Source: Vandiemenella viatica
Taxonomy: Eukaryota > Arthropoda > Insecta > Orthoptera > Morabidae
DNA length: 64,000 bases
Reading direction: 5' to 3'
NCBI GenBank assembly: GCA_031002005.1
Contig: CM061919.1
Span: forward strand, 174,947,121-175,011,120
This document shows, piece by piece, positions 23,255-34,665 of the stretch. Position 1 is the stretch's first letter; each line of letters opens with the position of its first letter. The translations under genes were made by a program, and so were the position numbers. The notes under the pieces were generated by a model, which saw only the letters and a program-made list of their open reading frames with translations, was not told the origin of the DNA and made no database searches.

Positions 23255-23795
23255 GTATCTGGCTCTACCTACGACTTCGTACGCGTGTACTTAGAATTAG
23301 ATATAGAAAGCTGTAAGCTACGTAAAAGATGTCCCAAAATGCAAAAATGACGAGGCAGCCATCATCACAGTATTATACCATTAATTTGGGCCTGCGAGGC
23401 ATATAAAAAAGAAGACAAAATGTATTGATGCCAAAAATCTTTAGTCTGGTGCAGCGCAAATCCACATCTATACTATATAGTAAGTTGTATTTGTACATTA
23501 AATTTATAAACAGATCTTACACTAAAGTCTGCGAGAGAAACAAAGCGTGAACAACCAATTTAACATTATAGAGATTTGCACACACTATCCGTCCGTCTGC
23601 CATCGTTCGTTTTGTTTTCAAAATTTCATGTCAAAATATTTTACTTATCCCGGAAAAAGTATCGTATGTCCTTCCTGGTGATATTTAGTATTTCCTTCTC
23701 AAATTTTATCAACATCGGCTTAGCCGTTTAGTGATGAAAAAACTTAGCAAACAGACAGAGAGGCAGAGTTACTTTTGTGTTTATAATAACAGTGT
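23255..23795 (+). mobile_element. Dispersed repeat, second long copy of the 'cgacttcgtacgcgtg' family
   Basis: The head tacctacgacttcgtacgcgt and the later block gtttagtgatgaaaaaac, followed by a tail of nagcaaacagacagagag, parallel the 12225-13098 copy. More diverged; no coding capacity. Confidence 0.5.
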
Positions 23796-25036
23796 AGATA
23801 GCACTTAGTTGATTATCATTCAATTTAAATTGAATGTTGTTCCCAACTTGTTATGTAAATCTTAAGATCAAATCTTTAATGAATAACTGATAAGTATTTG
23901 AATATTTAAATTGCAAGTACATGATCATGTGCAAAATTGTAGGTTATGGACTAACTCCGGTATATATCGACGTTATTTATCATCGTATCAGCAGTTTTTT
24001 AAAATAACTTTAAAAAATATATAAATTAAAAAAGATTTACTGACAGTAATCAACCAGAAGCATGCTGCAGTTGTTCCATACCGTTAAGTAAACGTTTACT
24101 GGTGAATGTAATACTTAACTATCATCGTAACAACAAGTGTAATTCATACAGACATATAGCTACATGTACAATAACACATGTGCAGTACTCTGGACAAGAT
24201 TATAACACGTTTTAAATATATTTTGAAGCTAAAATATTTTGCATCGTATCTTGGAACGCTGGAGATTATTTCAATTGCGTTTCAGTATCTGATTCCGTCC
24301 TAACGACGTCTATACGTTGATGTGTATGCTTATCGGTGAGTTTGTCTTGCAGACCGATAAATGTCATTCAAAAGCCGATAAATGTTGCTAGAATACCAAC
24401 AAGTCTCATGGGCGTGAGCATGCGATATTGTGTGTCTACGTCAGGCCGACAAACGGCGCATGCACAATAGCATGTCGTTCCAGTGTCTCGGACACATTGC
24501 AGCAAGTTTACACCTGAATCCAAACGCCATAATATAATCTCAAACAAATCTCGACAGACCTGAAATTAGCAATGACAATAGCAATAATGTCATTTCAATA
24601 TGTACTTTATTCACATTGCTCTATATACACATGAACCTTCAATCAAGTTATGAAGGTCTGCTTCCCCATGGCAGAGTTACAAATTTGGGTTGGCGGAATT
24701 ATACCCTGCTACTTCTATGACTATGACTATGAAACTATCAATAGCCACTACAGATCGATATTGAAGGATGGTACAAACGTTGGATGAAATCTGTGAACAT
24801 GCACTGTGGCTTCAAGAGGACGGCTAACTATCATATACAACTGGCGCTATGGTACTTCACCCAAACCACTTCCACAGCGGGTTGTGATAAAATCTGTTTT
24901 CATTATTTAGCTACCTCACTGTCTAATTTGAATGAATTGCATTTAACGGCAGTAGAAGATATTATATAAACCACTTGGCCCTTATGAAACTGAGGACCAT
25001 CCCAGCACTGTATAATTACTGATATAAGGTGTATTT
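23796..25036. other. Unassigned AT-rich DNA
   Basis: No gene or known repeat seen. The pair of short repeats ccgataaatgt at about 24355 and 24378 is probably coincidental. Confidence 0.5.
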
Positions 25037-25140
25037 TTTTGTTAAGGCTCTACTGATAGTTGCTGATGTGGTCATTAGAGCGGGGAGATGAACAACGATT
25101 GGGAAGAAAATCAGCCATGGCTTTAGTGATGGAGCCGTCT
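25037..25140 (-). mobile_element. SINE family 1, partial copy
   Basis: Carries the reverse complement of the tail and part of the body (gtcattagagcggggagat, cagccatggcttt). The head is missing. It stands head-to-head against the next SINE. Confidence 0.6.
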
Positions 25141-25146
25141 AGACAC

Positions 25147-25388
25147 ACCAAACCGAGCGTGGTGGTGTAACGGATAGCGTTGTGGCCTCGTATTCAGGAG
25201 GACGCCGGTTCGAATCCCCGTCTGGACATCCATATTTGGTTTTTCCCTGGTTTCCCAAATCACTCCAGGCAAATGCCGGGATGCTTCCTACAAAATGCCA
25301 TGGCCGAATTCCTTCCCATTCCTTGCCCCCCATCCTTTCCCGTCTCTAATGACCGCGCCGTCGACGAGGCGTAAAGCTTTCTTTGTTC
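25147..25388 (+). mobile_element. tRNA-derived SINE, family 1, with intact pol III boxes
   Basis: Box A tggtgtaacgg (25163-25173) and box B gttcgaatc (25208-25216) both match the RNA polymerase III internal-promoter consensus, 45 bases apart start to start. The body ggtttcccaaatcactccag and tail gaccgcgccgtcgacgagg, then cgtaaagc, follow. This is the best-preserved promoter among the copies in the window, and the tail forms a short self-complementary stem (cctcgtcg / cgacgagg in other copies). Confidence 0.85.
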
Positions 25389-26964
25389 CTTGTACACGGT
25401 ATTCAATAAATTTATGAATGAAGCAAATTTAGATTTTCCTCTTTCCGATCAGTTTTGTTTGACCGAGAAACGTAATTTACTGCTAGCTGAAGATTTTTCT
25501 TTCAGAACTCACGTAAGTCTACATTAACTTGCGTTTTTATTCTTTGCGATGTATACGAGATATTTGTCGAACTTTAGTCATATATATTATTTCCAGAAGG
25601 TGTTATTACTGTTATCTTTCTCCTTTCATACATGATCAAAATTCATAAATGAAGTATCATTTTAAGGATTAAATTCTCTCCTTTGGAAATATAATTAATT
25701 AAGAAAGCGATTTATAGAAATGCTACCCGTAAAAGGCAAATTATGAACTATCAAGGTCACAGGTATGCGATAGTTCAGACTCAAGCTGATAGGCTTCGCT
25801 GGCGTCGGTAAGGAGTGATCACACACCGCTAGATAGTAGCTCGACATATCACAGAGATATGGATAAGCTAGAGTAAACAACTTTTCCGATATTTTTGTTT
25901 CTGTTATGGAAATATTTTTTTTATTTCTAAATGTTTAGTAAGGCGCAATTGTTTTACTACGTACATATTACAGTTGCTAAATAAATAATTGTTACTTGCT
26001 ACATATGAGGCAACTCTTCTTTCATCCAACTACAGACCGTCAACCTTGCTATACTATTAGGGAATTTTGAAAGTAAAAATATTAGATTCCGCAGTCTCTG
26101 CTTTGCATACCATACCTCAGCTGATTAAACATAGCAGTTATAGCAGTTTGTTTTTAATAAATTGGCATTTGGCTACAGAGGCCCTACAGCCAGCTCAATG
26201 TGATTTGTTGCTATCAAGTATTGAAACATGGACACGACATTTACAAACAAAAAACACTTAAACACCCATTCCCTCCACCGAACTCGAACCGGCTGCCTTC
26301 GGCACGTGGAGCTAGCACGAGGCCGGCAACATGGCAGTTAAGAATCAGACAGAGTTCGTTAGTACATAGTTAACCTCAGGTGATAGTGACGTCATGAGCT
26401 CCTCATTTCCTGGATCGAGTTGAAGTGCGCCAGACATTACGTTCGCCGCACACCTGTCTGAAGATGTGTGTGTGAGAGAGAGTGTTGTTGCGAATTGGGA
26501 CCGTTGTCTGCGATGCGTGACGTGGAATGTCGCCCCCACTCAGCATACAATGACACAATGTGGCGGCGGCCTTGTCGCACGCACCGTTGCTTCGCCGATT
26601 GCGAAATGTCTGCACATACGTATGCATAATTTTTGCATCTGTAAACACGTCATTGCTCCCTGTGACCAATTTATAGCTGCATTATTTTAATTGATAAATT
26701 TATTGGAAAATTATCAATGCGATTACAATCAATGGTAAATTCCTTCAGTGTGTGGTCAATATTAAAAATTAAGTTTTAATTTCCTCAGATGAGACGCCTG
26801 TGGATCTTATAGCTGAAAAATAATTTGTTTCGTCTCAAATTGACTGTACAGAAAGTTTTTAATCAACATACATTCCACTTAACGGTGACGGGGAACAATA
26901 TAAAAACTTCTAATATTTTACACAGCAGAGCTGATAACAGTGTATCTCAAAATCTCTAGGTAGC
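25389..26964. other. Unassigned DNA
   Basis: A possible old tRNA-like head (minus strand, about 26268-26330, box B-like ggttcgagttc) is all that stands out. No gene could be supported; a GC-richer patch at 26380-26640 has frames on both strands without recognisable similarity. Confidence 0.4.
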
Positions 26965-27260
26965 TAATAACAGCAGTGGCATCACTGACCGTAGCCGATC
27001 CATGGAATTTTCTCTATAACGCTTTGTCTCTCCTCTTCTCCTCTGGGATGTCTGCCTTCTTGCGTCTTCCTTCATTGCATCCAACCACCTAAGTCTTGAT
27101 CTTCTTCGTGGTCTCTTCCCTTCAAAGCATCCTTCTATCTCATCTTTGATGAGGTCCTCATCCCCTCATTATGTAACCATACCACCTTATCCTTTGTCAT
27201 TTTATTATTGCCACTATATCAAGTAGCAGGTACATATCTTTTAGGTATCAACTTTTTCCT
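26965..27260 (-). pseudogene. LINE C-terminal fragment
   Basis: The minus-strand frame gives EGCFEGKRPRRRSRLRWLDA followed by MKEDARR, the usual 'GKRxRGRPxxRWxD' tail found after the reverse transcriptase in many insect LINEs. Only this tail is present, with broken frames on both sides. Confidence 0.55.
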
Positions 27261-27299
27261 TCTTCTTCATTCTTCTCCCTCTTTAAATGGGCCAAAAAT

Positions 27300-27860
27300 T
27301 TGTCTGAAAATCCCATTTTCGAAAGTTATTGACTCATCCATTCCTTTTGTCAAAGTACTACTAGCTATATAATAGTCCTATATATCTTGAGTTTTGATGA
27401 CATTGACAGTAATTTGACCCTTCGAAAAACTACACCTGTTTCCTTCCAGTAACCTTGCCAGAATCATCTTTTTCACAATGTTCCTCTGGTTTATCGGCAT
27501 TTCAATCCATTTAAAATACACCTCTCCATTCATATCTACCAATGTAGGTCCTGCATTCCGATATCTACTCATGGGAAAGTATTTTGATTACTCTGTCTTT
27601 ATCTGTAATTATTTTTGTTTGCTTTCTTTTACAACCACCTCCATCGTGTCTCTTACTTCCTCCTTGGTTTTCCCTATTAGAACTACATGCATAAGTTAGT
27701 ATGTCAATTTTCTTGCCAATATGTACTGCTGTTTCCATTTCTGCCATTAGGTAGTTACATAATGTAATTTTGTATTCTAAAACTACATATTTCAGGTTCT
27801 CCACCTTTATTAAAAGCAACATTTCACCAACCACTAATTGTATGTTGGATTTTTGCAAAT
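27300..27860 (-). pseudogene. Unidentified repeat-like reading frames
   Basis: Two minus-strand frames (27858-27565 and 27572-27378) overlap and look like one protein broken by a frameshift at about 27570 (KDRVIKILSHE | YRNAGPTLVDMNGEVYF). Lys-rich, no motif I recognise. Its position next to a LINE tail on the same strand suggests a retroelement ORF, but this is inference. Confidence 0.3.
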
Positions 27861-28776
27861 TCGGCTACTCATGTTTATCCACCTCAATTATTTAAAATAA
27901 CATTCAAATTACGTATTCATAATCTCTCGTCTAATACAGGAAGCAAAATCAATCATTTTATGTGCGTGGAATTTATTGATTAAAAGGGTGGTTTAGCTGA
28001 GGTGAAATGTCATTGTTATCTTACACTCTCCTGAGATGATTTTTACTTGTATCAATCAATGTTCCTTAGTAACTTCAACGGAATTAAAATGAAAATTCTT
28101 CTCAATTGATTTAAATGGAAGTAAATGAATACGGATCAGGGGAAGCAGAAGCCCTACATTCTTAGCCGAAGACTCTCTTGTAAGATAGTATACCGCCGAA
28201 TAAAACGTACAGGTGCTCACACAAGCAAGGGAAAATAAGTGAGTAGAAATAACAGCTTGAAACAGATGTGAAGCCTTGATACCAGAGTGTAGGTCATGGT
28301 ATTGGATTCAGTCATAAGCTGTCGCGACACTTAAAACACAATGAACGCTAGAGGCAATACTCGTTTTTAATCTTTTGTTCAGAAATCAAACGTTCGAGAC
28401 CATTTTCTGTTTAAAGCATTATCTCCATGGGCATCATAGACAAAAGAAGTAATTTTTTGTTTTTGTTTTTTTTGTTTTGTGAATGATAGCCTACATTTTG
28501 TGTTTTTTCTTCTGTCCTGTCTTTGGTGGTTTGTCTCATAGACTGTCTACTCAGCCTCGGTTATAAGATAATTACCATTGAAAATGCAACTTTATTTTCA
28601 TTTATTGACATCCGGGCTAAAACTAGCACTCATATCCAAAACAGTAGTAGTTTACGTAAGAGAAACTTCTCAGATCTTCAGCGTTCGTCATCGCAGATAC
28701 AACATAGAAAGAAACATAGTTAGTTGTGGTTGCTCCCCACGTAAATTGCGTTTCATCTGAAGCATAGAATTAGGAA
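27861..28776. other. Unassigned AT-rich DNA
   Basis: No supported feature. Confidence 0.5.
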
Positions 28777-29172
28777 ATGCTCGAGCACACATACATGTAC
28801 ACCCATAGCACACACGTACTCACACACACATACGCACACGCGCATAAGCGCACCTCGCACAACACGTGCATATACATGCACTCACCCACATTCGCGCACA
28901 CACATACATACGCTCGCACACAAAGGCTCGCAGACGCATATGAACACTCACATACGCGCACACAAAGACACACACTCACACGAACACACACACACACACG
29001 CACACAAAGGCGCACACACATACGCGAACACATACGTGCACACACATACACATACACGGCCACACATACGCACGGACATATACGTGCACACAATACGCGC
29101 ACACACATACACGCATACACATACGCACTGACATATACGTGCTCACACACATACACCCATGGACATACGCAT
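28777..29172. repeat. CA-rich degenerate tandem repeat, about 390 bp, alternating purine/pyrimidine
   Basis: Almost every step alternates purine and pyrimidine (cacacatacgcacacgcgc style). Long His/Thr frames on the plus strand and Val/Cys frames on the minus strand are by-products of the simple composition. Such tracts can adopt Z-DNA; no other function is implied. Confidence 0.9.
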
Positions 29173-29639
29173 ACATATATTACATTCAATAGGCTTAGAA
29201 CCCTTAAAATGACCAAAGGCAGGAGTGGAAATTTCTGGATGAACAATCAGATGATGCAACCAGCGAAACTATTTTATTAATGTAACAACTAGACCTAAAA
29301 TGACCAAAGTATTTATTAGCATTTATTATTAATGTGCCGTAGAGTGTTTCTGAAAGTACTGAATCAGAGTGGAATTAATTCAGATTGGAACATGTTCCTC
29401 TTCCTAAGCTTTGGTGACTGGAGTACTTATTAACGGATGGAGACTCTCCTGGTGTGAAGCCCGAGAATATTTTATACAATTGTGTAGCTACATATGTTTC
29501 CAATCCTTTTCCTCCAATACTTCCGTGTAAATTTGTTCTTTGAAATGTCTTTCTAGAGGGCTACGTTTCGCCGAACTCACCATTGAGGAAGTGACAATTC
29601 AGTTGGTCAAAAGCACAACTTTTTCTTCTTATAACTTTA
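29173..29639. other. Unassigned DNA
   Basis: No supported feature. Confidence 0.5.
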
Positions 29640-29682
29640 TGTCTCGTCGACGTCGAGACCATTAGGGGCGGGTCAAACAGAT
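29640..29682 (-). mobile_element. SINE family 1, tail fragment
   Basis: The block gtcgacgtcgagaccattag is the reverse complement of the tail (ctaatgacctcg...cgacgag). About 40 bases remain. Confidence 0.45.
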
Positions 29683-29884
29683 AAGAAACTTAAATTGATT
29701 CTAATTTCCCGTTGAATCTTATGACAATGATTCAGAATACCATCTAAATGTTTGTATTTGGAGCTTTAGGAGCGTAGATTATCAAAAAGTATTTTTTTAT
29801 TAATTTATTTTGATTTTGTTTCCCTTTCTTCATTTGTATTTTATTAAAAATCGAAATATTAAAAAAATTTCTAGCCCTGTTTCA

Positions 29885-30047
29885 TCGCTTGGCCATGGCC
29901 TTTTGAAGGAACCATCCCGGCGTTCGTCTGGAGTGATTTTGGGAAACCATGGAAAACCTAAATCTGTATGGCCGGACGGGGATTCGAACCCACGTGCTCC
30001 CGAATGCGAGACCAGAGCGTTACCGCTCACACCCACGATCGGCCTGA
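29885..30047 (-). mobile_element. tRNA-derived SINE, family 1, tail missing
   Basis: The head (box B in ggttcgaatccccgtcc on the minus strand) and body (ggttttccatggtttcccaa) are clear. The tail beyond the ggccatggcc block is replaced by AT-rich DNA. Confidence 0.75.
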
Positions 30048-31114
30048 AAATAAACTCAACTCTGAAGTCTTTGCAGGTATAGTGCAAAAGTTTTACGTGA
30101 GAGCACAGCTTTTCGCCAGTTTCCTTTGCACTTATCTTCATTATTCTTCAGTCAGCTACAGTAGAGGACAAACATTGGGGGTGTACCCTGGAAGACTATT
30201 ATCTAATTAATCGCCAAGAAAATATCCATCCTCACATTTATGAAGTTCGTTCCCCACACACAAATTTAAACTGTAACTGCTAAAATAAGTAACACTTATT
30301 TCAGGAACTACGGAAATCTAAAAATGGGAAAACATAAATTGTAACCCATGTCTAGGTTCGTCGAAGAAAGCTTTACTGGGTTGAGCTGTGGTAACTCGGC
30401 GTAAGACATAAGCTGTTGTGTGTACCAGTTCAACTTTGATTACGTGTCTGATGGATGAGCCTTTGTCTGCGTGTCGCCGGCTATGATAGACTCGTTCCAT
30501 CACGTCATGACATCAATGATATCATCGCTAGAAACACTTTCCTAACGCACAGTTGTTGCTTGATTTGAGGCTTTCAATTTCTGATCAGAAGGAATATTTT
30601 TTCTGCTCATAACGCCTGTATTTCAGGGCCATTTTTCAAAAAAAAGTTTACAGAAGACAATGGCATCGATTAGATAAATGATGACTTTATGAACAATGCA
30701 TAATTGTGCTGGTCCGACAGTAGCGCTAGTAAACAAGGACGGTTTCTAATCTTAAATCCGGGGCTTGATTCTAATTCGCGAAAGCTGAATGTTTGTAATG
30801 CAGGAATGAGATTAGCTTAAATTCTGTAGTAAACCACAGTTACATGTATACTGGATGTAAAGAGAGCCCAAGACACTATTATTTGTAGTCGACCTTCAAC
30901 TCGTTACAAGTACATAGTGTTGTCGTTTCCCAGGTTCATCTAAAATCTGATGGACGTATCTCTCTGTACCTGAGCAACAAACCTTATAAATTTTCACTAC
31001 AATTTATGTTAAAAGTAGAATTCCATTGCCGAACCCTAGTCAGTAGCCTAAACTTTGTAAAACATTGTGTGGTTATGTGAGATACAACAAACTTATAAAT
31101 TAACACCACTGTGA
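30048..31114. other. Unassigned DNA
   Basis: No gene or known repeat supported. Confidence 0.5.
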
Positions 31115-32180
31115 CTTTTTTTTGCTGTCTTTAGTCTTTCGACTGGTTTGATGCAATCCTCCATCCCTTCCTATCTTGTGCTAACCACTTCATCTCTACA
31201 TATGCCTTACAACCCACGTCCTCAATTATCTGCTTCATATATTCTCTGTCTTCCTATACAGTTCTTACCTTCGACTGTTCCCTCCCCAGAAAATTAACCA
31301 ATTCAGCATGCCTCAAAATATGACCTACCAGCCTGTCTCTTCTTTCTGTAAGATTCTTCCACAAACTTCTCTTCTCACCCATCATTTCCAAAACTCGTTG
31401 ATTTCTTACTTTGTCTGTCCACTTAATTTTCAGCATTCTTCTGTAGCACCACATTTCAAATGCTTCAATTTTCCTTCTTTCCGGTATTCATAAAGTCCAT
31501 ATTTTGCTACCGTAAAGTGCTATGCTCCACACATAGAGTTTTAAAAAGTTTTTTCTAATTCCTAGATGAATATTTGAAACTAAAAGATTTCTCTTTTTCA
31601 TGAAGGCTCTCTTTGCTAGTGCTATTCTGCTTCTAACATCATTCCTACTTCGGCCATCGGTTGTAATTTTGCTTCCTAAATAACAGAATTCACTTACTTC
31701 TCCAATTGCATTCGATTCTATTTTTATATTTAATCTACTAGTATTGGTATCATTTCTGCTACATTTCATCACTTTTGTCTTGCTTTGATTTATATTCAGT
31801 CCAAAATCTTCCTTCAGTATTTTGTTCATGCCATTCAGTAATTTCTCAATGTCCTCAGCTTTTTCTGCTAACAAGACAATGTCATCAGCATATCGCAGCA
31901 TACTAATTTTTTCTCCCTGAACACTTATACCACATGGAAATTTTTCTTTTACGTTCTTTATTGTTTCCTACATACAGGTTGAATATTAACGGGGATAGAC
32001 TACAACCTTGTATCACGCCCTTTTTATCTGATGCTTGTCTTTCATGATTCTCTACTTTTATTACAGCCACTTGATTCTTATATAGTTTATAAAGTATTCT
32101 TCTATCTCGATACTTTAGACCTGACTGCTTTAAAATTTTGAACATCTTGTCCCACCTAACATTATCAATACTTTTTCTAA
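31115..32180 (-). pseudogene. LINE (family R) reverse-transcriptase remnant, copy B
   Basis: Minus-strand frames: 32145-31903 with KVENHERQASDKKGVIQGCS (RT motif B), 31901-31488 with LRYADDIVLLAEKAEDIEKL (catalytic YADD), LNINQSKTKVMKCS, EFCYLGSKIT and ALYGSKIWTL, then 31454-31254 with MLKIKWTDKVRNQRVLEMM and GHILRHAELVNFL. This is the RT palm, thumb and C-terminal tail of an insect endonuclease-reverse transcriptase. The copy is 5'-truncated, has two frame breaks, and ends at an A-tail (tttttttt on the plus strand, about 31116). Better kept than copy A. Confidence 0.85.
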
Positions 32181-32643
32181 ATCAACTTCCCATGTTTGTC
32201 GGCTTGTGCTTTCTTCGGAAGTGTGAAGATGATATTTTTATTAGAATCTGTTGGAATTTCTCTTAATTACATCATATTTCGGACCCGGGCTTGCGAGAAG
32301 TCTCGGAAGAAGTATATACCTAGCTTCAAAATAGTCTTTACGATTCTGGTAGCATACAGAAATACGTTAAAATAACTGACAGAATCGTTAATGTGTTGCT
32401 TTCTGGCAAAACATCTCAAGTTCTACTGATATAGTGCCGTTCTACCGAGTTCAGTCAACTCATACACCCGCAATTTGTAGAGTTAAAACAGTTACTTTCA
32501 CCGGTGTGGAAAGCACATGCTGTGTGTCTTGGTTTTACAACATGAGCTCTGAGACCACAGATCGGCCTAAGTATCTCACCGAGTCTTGTAAACATCATCC
32601 TACTAGAACTTCAATTTACTCCTGGCAGCAGAACTATTTGTAA
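32181..32643. other. Unassigned DNA
   Basis: No supported feature. Confidence 0.5.
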
Positions 32644-32820
32644 ATTTATAAACGTTTCTCGGGAAACAAACCGAGTAAACAACACGCTCAAGGCTGACTT
32701 CAAGGCAGACTTCAAGACTTGCAACTGCACCTGAAGATGGCGACGGAGTATAAAGTCGCCGAAATATTGTGCATTAATAACAATATATCTCGGTTTGTTT
32801 CCCGAGAAACGTTTATAAAT
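32644..32820. mobile_element. Short element: perfect 32-bp inverted repeats around a hammerhead-like motif
   Basis: 32644-32675 (atttataaacgtttctcggg, then aaacaaaccgag) is the exact reverse complement of 32789-32820. The 113-bp interior holds, on the plus strand, ctgaaga, a 6-bp stem ggcgac/gtcgcc (32739-32744 / 32755-32760), then gaaa, flanked by tgcac (32726-32730) and gtgca (32769-32773). CUGANGA-stem-GAAA is the conserved hammerhead ribozyme core, and such ribozymes are known in Penelope-like elements and retrozymes. One extra base follows CUGAAGA and no helix III is visible, so activity is doubtful. A related motif lies at 41411-41441. Confidence 0.7.
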
Positions 32821-34012
32821 AAACAACGCCAAGAAAAATTACATTCATTTATATTTGCAAATTGTTGCTCGATTCGGAAAGATAAATCACTAGTTCGGCT
32901 GGTAGTTTCTGATGTTGTATCTGTGCAAGTAAGGGAAATTTATGGCAACAGTGCAAATAAATCAGTACCAAGAATGACGGTTTGATGTATCCAACGAATG
33001 TGTCTGAACATTATGAGGTGTTTAAATTTAAACGTTGTCTTGAAAATTAATAAGCTAATCGTCATCCAATACATTTCAGTTAAAGCCGACATTGTTAACA
33101 TGCTGGACTAGATGGCGAAAAGCCCTGAAAATATTTTTGGGACAAATCAAAACATAACTGGCCATTTAGTAATGGTGAAATTATTTTACTTATCCCTTAA
33201 CCGAGTGAGATAATCCATGATCCAGATATGGGAAAACACTACGCTTTAGAGATATGTGGCAGTGGGTATCCTCTTTAATAAACTGTATTGAGCCTGGAGA
33301 CCTCACCCCGATACATCAGCCATATTAGGAGAGTCTGGAAAATACCCTAAGTGTTAGTACACTGCCTCCCAGCACAGGGCTGCCTGAGTAATCAGCAAAA
33401 TCAAAACGAATAACTGTATTTACTTCATTTACGTTTATATTGTAAAAAGGCAATGCAAATTTCAAATAAACAATTGAATTTGATTTTATACGCACTTACA
33501 TTGTTTAAATAAAGCGTAATTCTGATGTCAGCCAAAGGTATTTGTCTGTTGTATACCAGAGAAAGGGGTTATAATGCGAGACATATATATATAATGCGAC
33601 ATTCGTTCAAATTAAATATTTACGCTGTATTCTCTGTATAGTTACTGAAACCAAGTGACAACATAATCTCGAACTTTTTTACAGAAGATAACAATCTGCG
33701 AAGTTTATTAAAATTCAGATAAAGTATACACAAAACGTAAGAATTCTCGAAAGATATCAAATAAATTAATTTATTCGTTATTGAAATTATACTTTACTTA
33801 GAAGCATATTCATAATATCAAAAATTTCCGTCAAATAAAATCAAATGCACTTATTTAAAAACATCCTAACCAAATACTCCAAGAACCCAATCACAAAAAG
33901 TTTACTAATATCACGAAGAATGTCAGTGAAAAAGATAATAAATAATCGTTATTCGTCCATCTTCAGAAAATTTTCCGCAACAAATTCCTGCTATGACCAT
34001 AGGTGATGCCCG
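32821..34012. other. Unassigned AT-rich DNA
   Basis: No supported feature. Confidence 0.5.
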
Positions 34013-34330
34013 TCATTTTCGACGGTCGTGTATTATAAGAAACCAAAGAATCCTTTGAGATCGTTGAGACCGGGCGGATGTGTGGTGCCGGGTACTTGTT
34101 CTGTACTTGTCCCACTTGGCGATTTGCTCCTCAGAGCGTATGTAAATGTCGCGTTCTTGGCGACTGGTATGGTAATGTGGAGCAGTAAGTGGTGGACTAT
34201 AAACCAACAAGGCCTGCCGCGCCGTAGGCAACTGGGAACCTTATGGCCCATAACATTCACATCTGTGCTCACAAAATTGTTGGTGCAGAGAATGGCCAGC
34301 ACCAAAATTAATCTTTCCAGTGTACACAAA
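34013..34330 (-). other. Unidentified overlapping open frames
   Basis: Two minus-strand frames (34231-34013 and 34329-34033) overlap over a GC-richer stretch. One reads DIYIRSEEQIAKWDKYRTST, which looks protein-like; the other has a hydrophobic start but opens with TTG. No family is recognised. They may be one repeat protein with a frame break. Confidence 0.25.
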
Positions 34331-34380
34331 GAGAGGAAGATTACATTTAAGCACCAGTGTTGGCTCTTATTTCCTTGAGC

Positions 34381-34665
34381 TTATATATCCCTTCGTTGTG
34401 ACCCATAGGTTGATGGGCTAAGTATTTCTCTGTAGTCGTGAATGAAGGTGGTTGGCACACTACCCGATACCGATCTCTCTGTCAAATCTTTCACACGTTC
34501 GTAAGAACTGTAGTAGGCGGTCACAAATTGATCTGCTATTCTACATACTTTTTTGATACCAGTAATTTTTCCTCTGATATATAGAATCCATAGAGCAGAA
34601 TAGTACTCTAGAAGACGACGTGCTTGAGTACTCAATTTCTTCGCATTTGTGGTACAATTTCTCAA
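34381..34665 (-). other. Unidentified 94-codon open frame
   Basis: Reads AKKLSTQARRLLEYYSALWI near its start, rich in Arg, Lys and Tyr. No recognisable domain or neighbour that would explain it. Confidence 0.2.

Noticed and set aside
25147..25230. Functional tRNA gene from box A and box B
   Set aside because: No acceptor-stem pairing, and the head continues into the family-1 SINE body present in many copies.
28777..29280. Long His/Thr-rich and Cys/Val-rich open frames on both strands
   Set aside because: They follow directly from the CA-rich simple repeat; no start context, no conserved motif.
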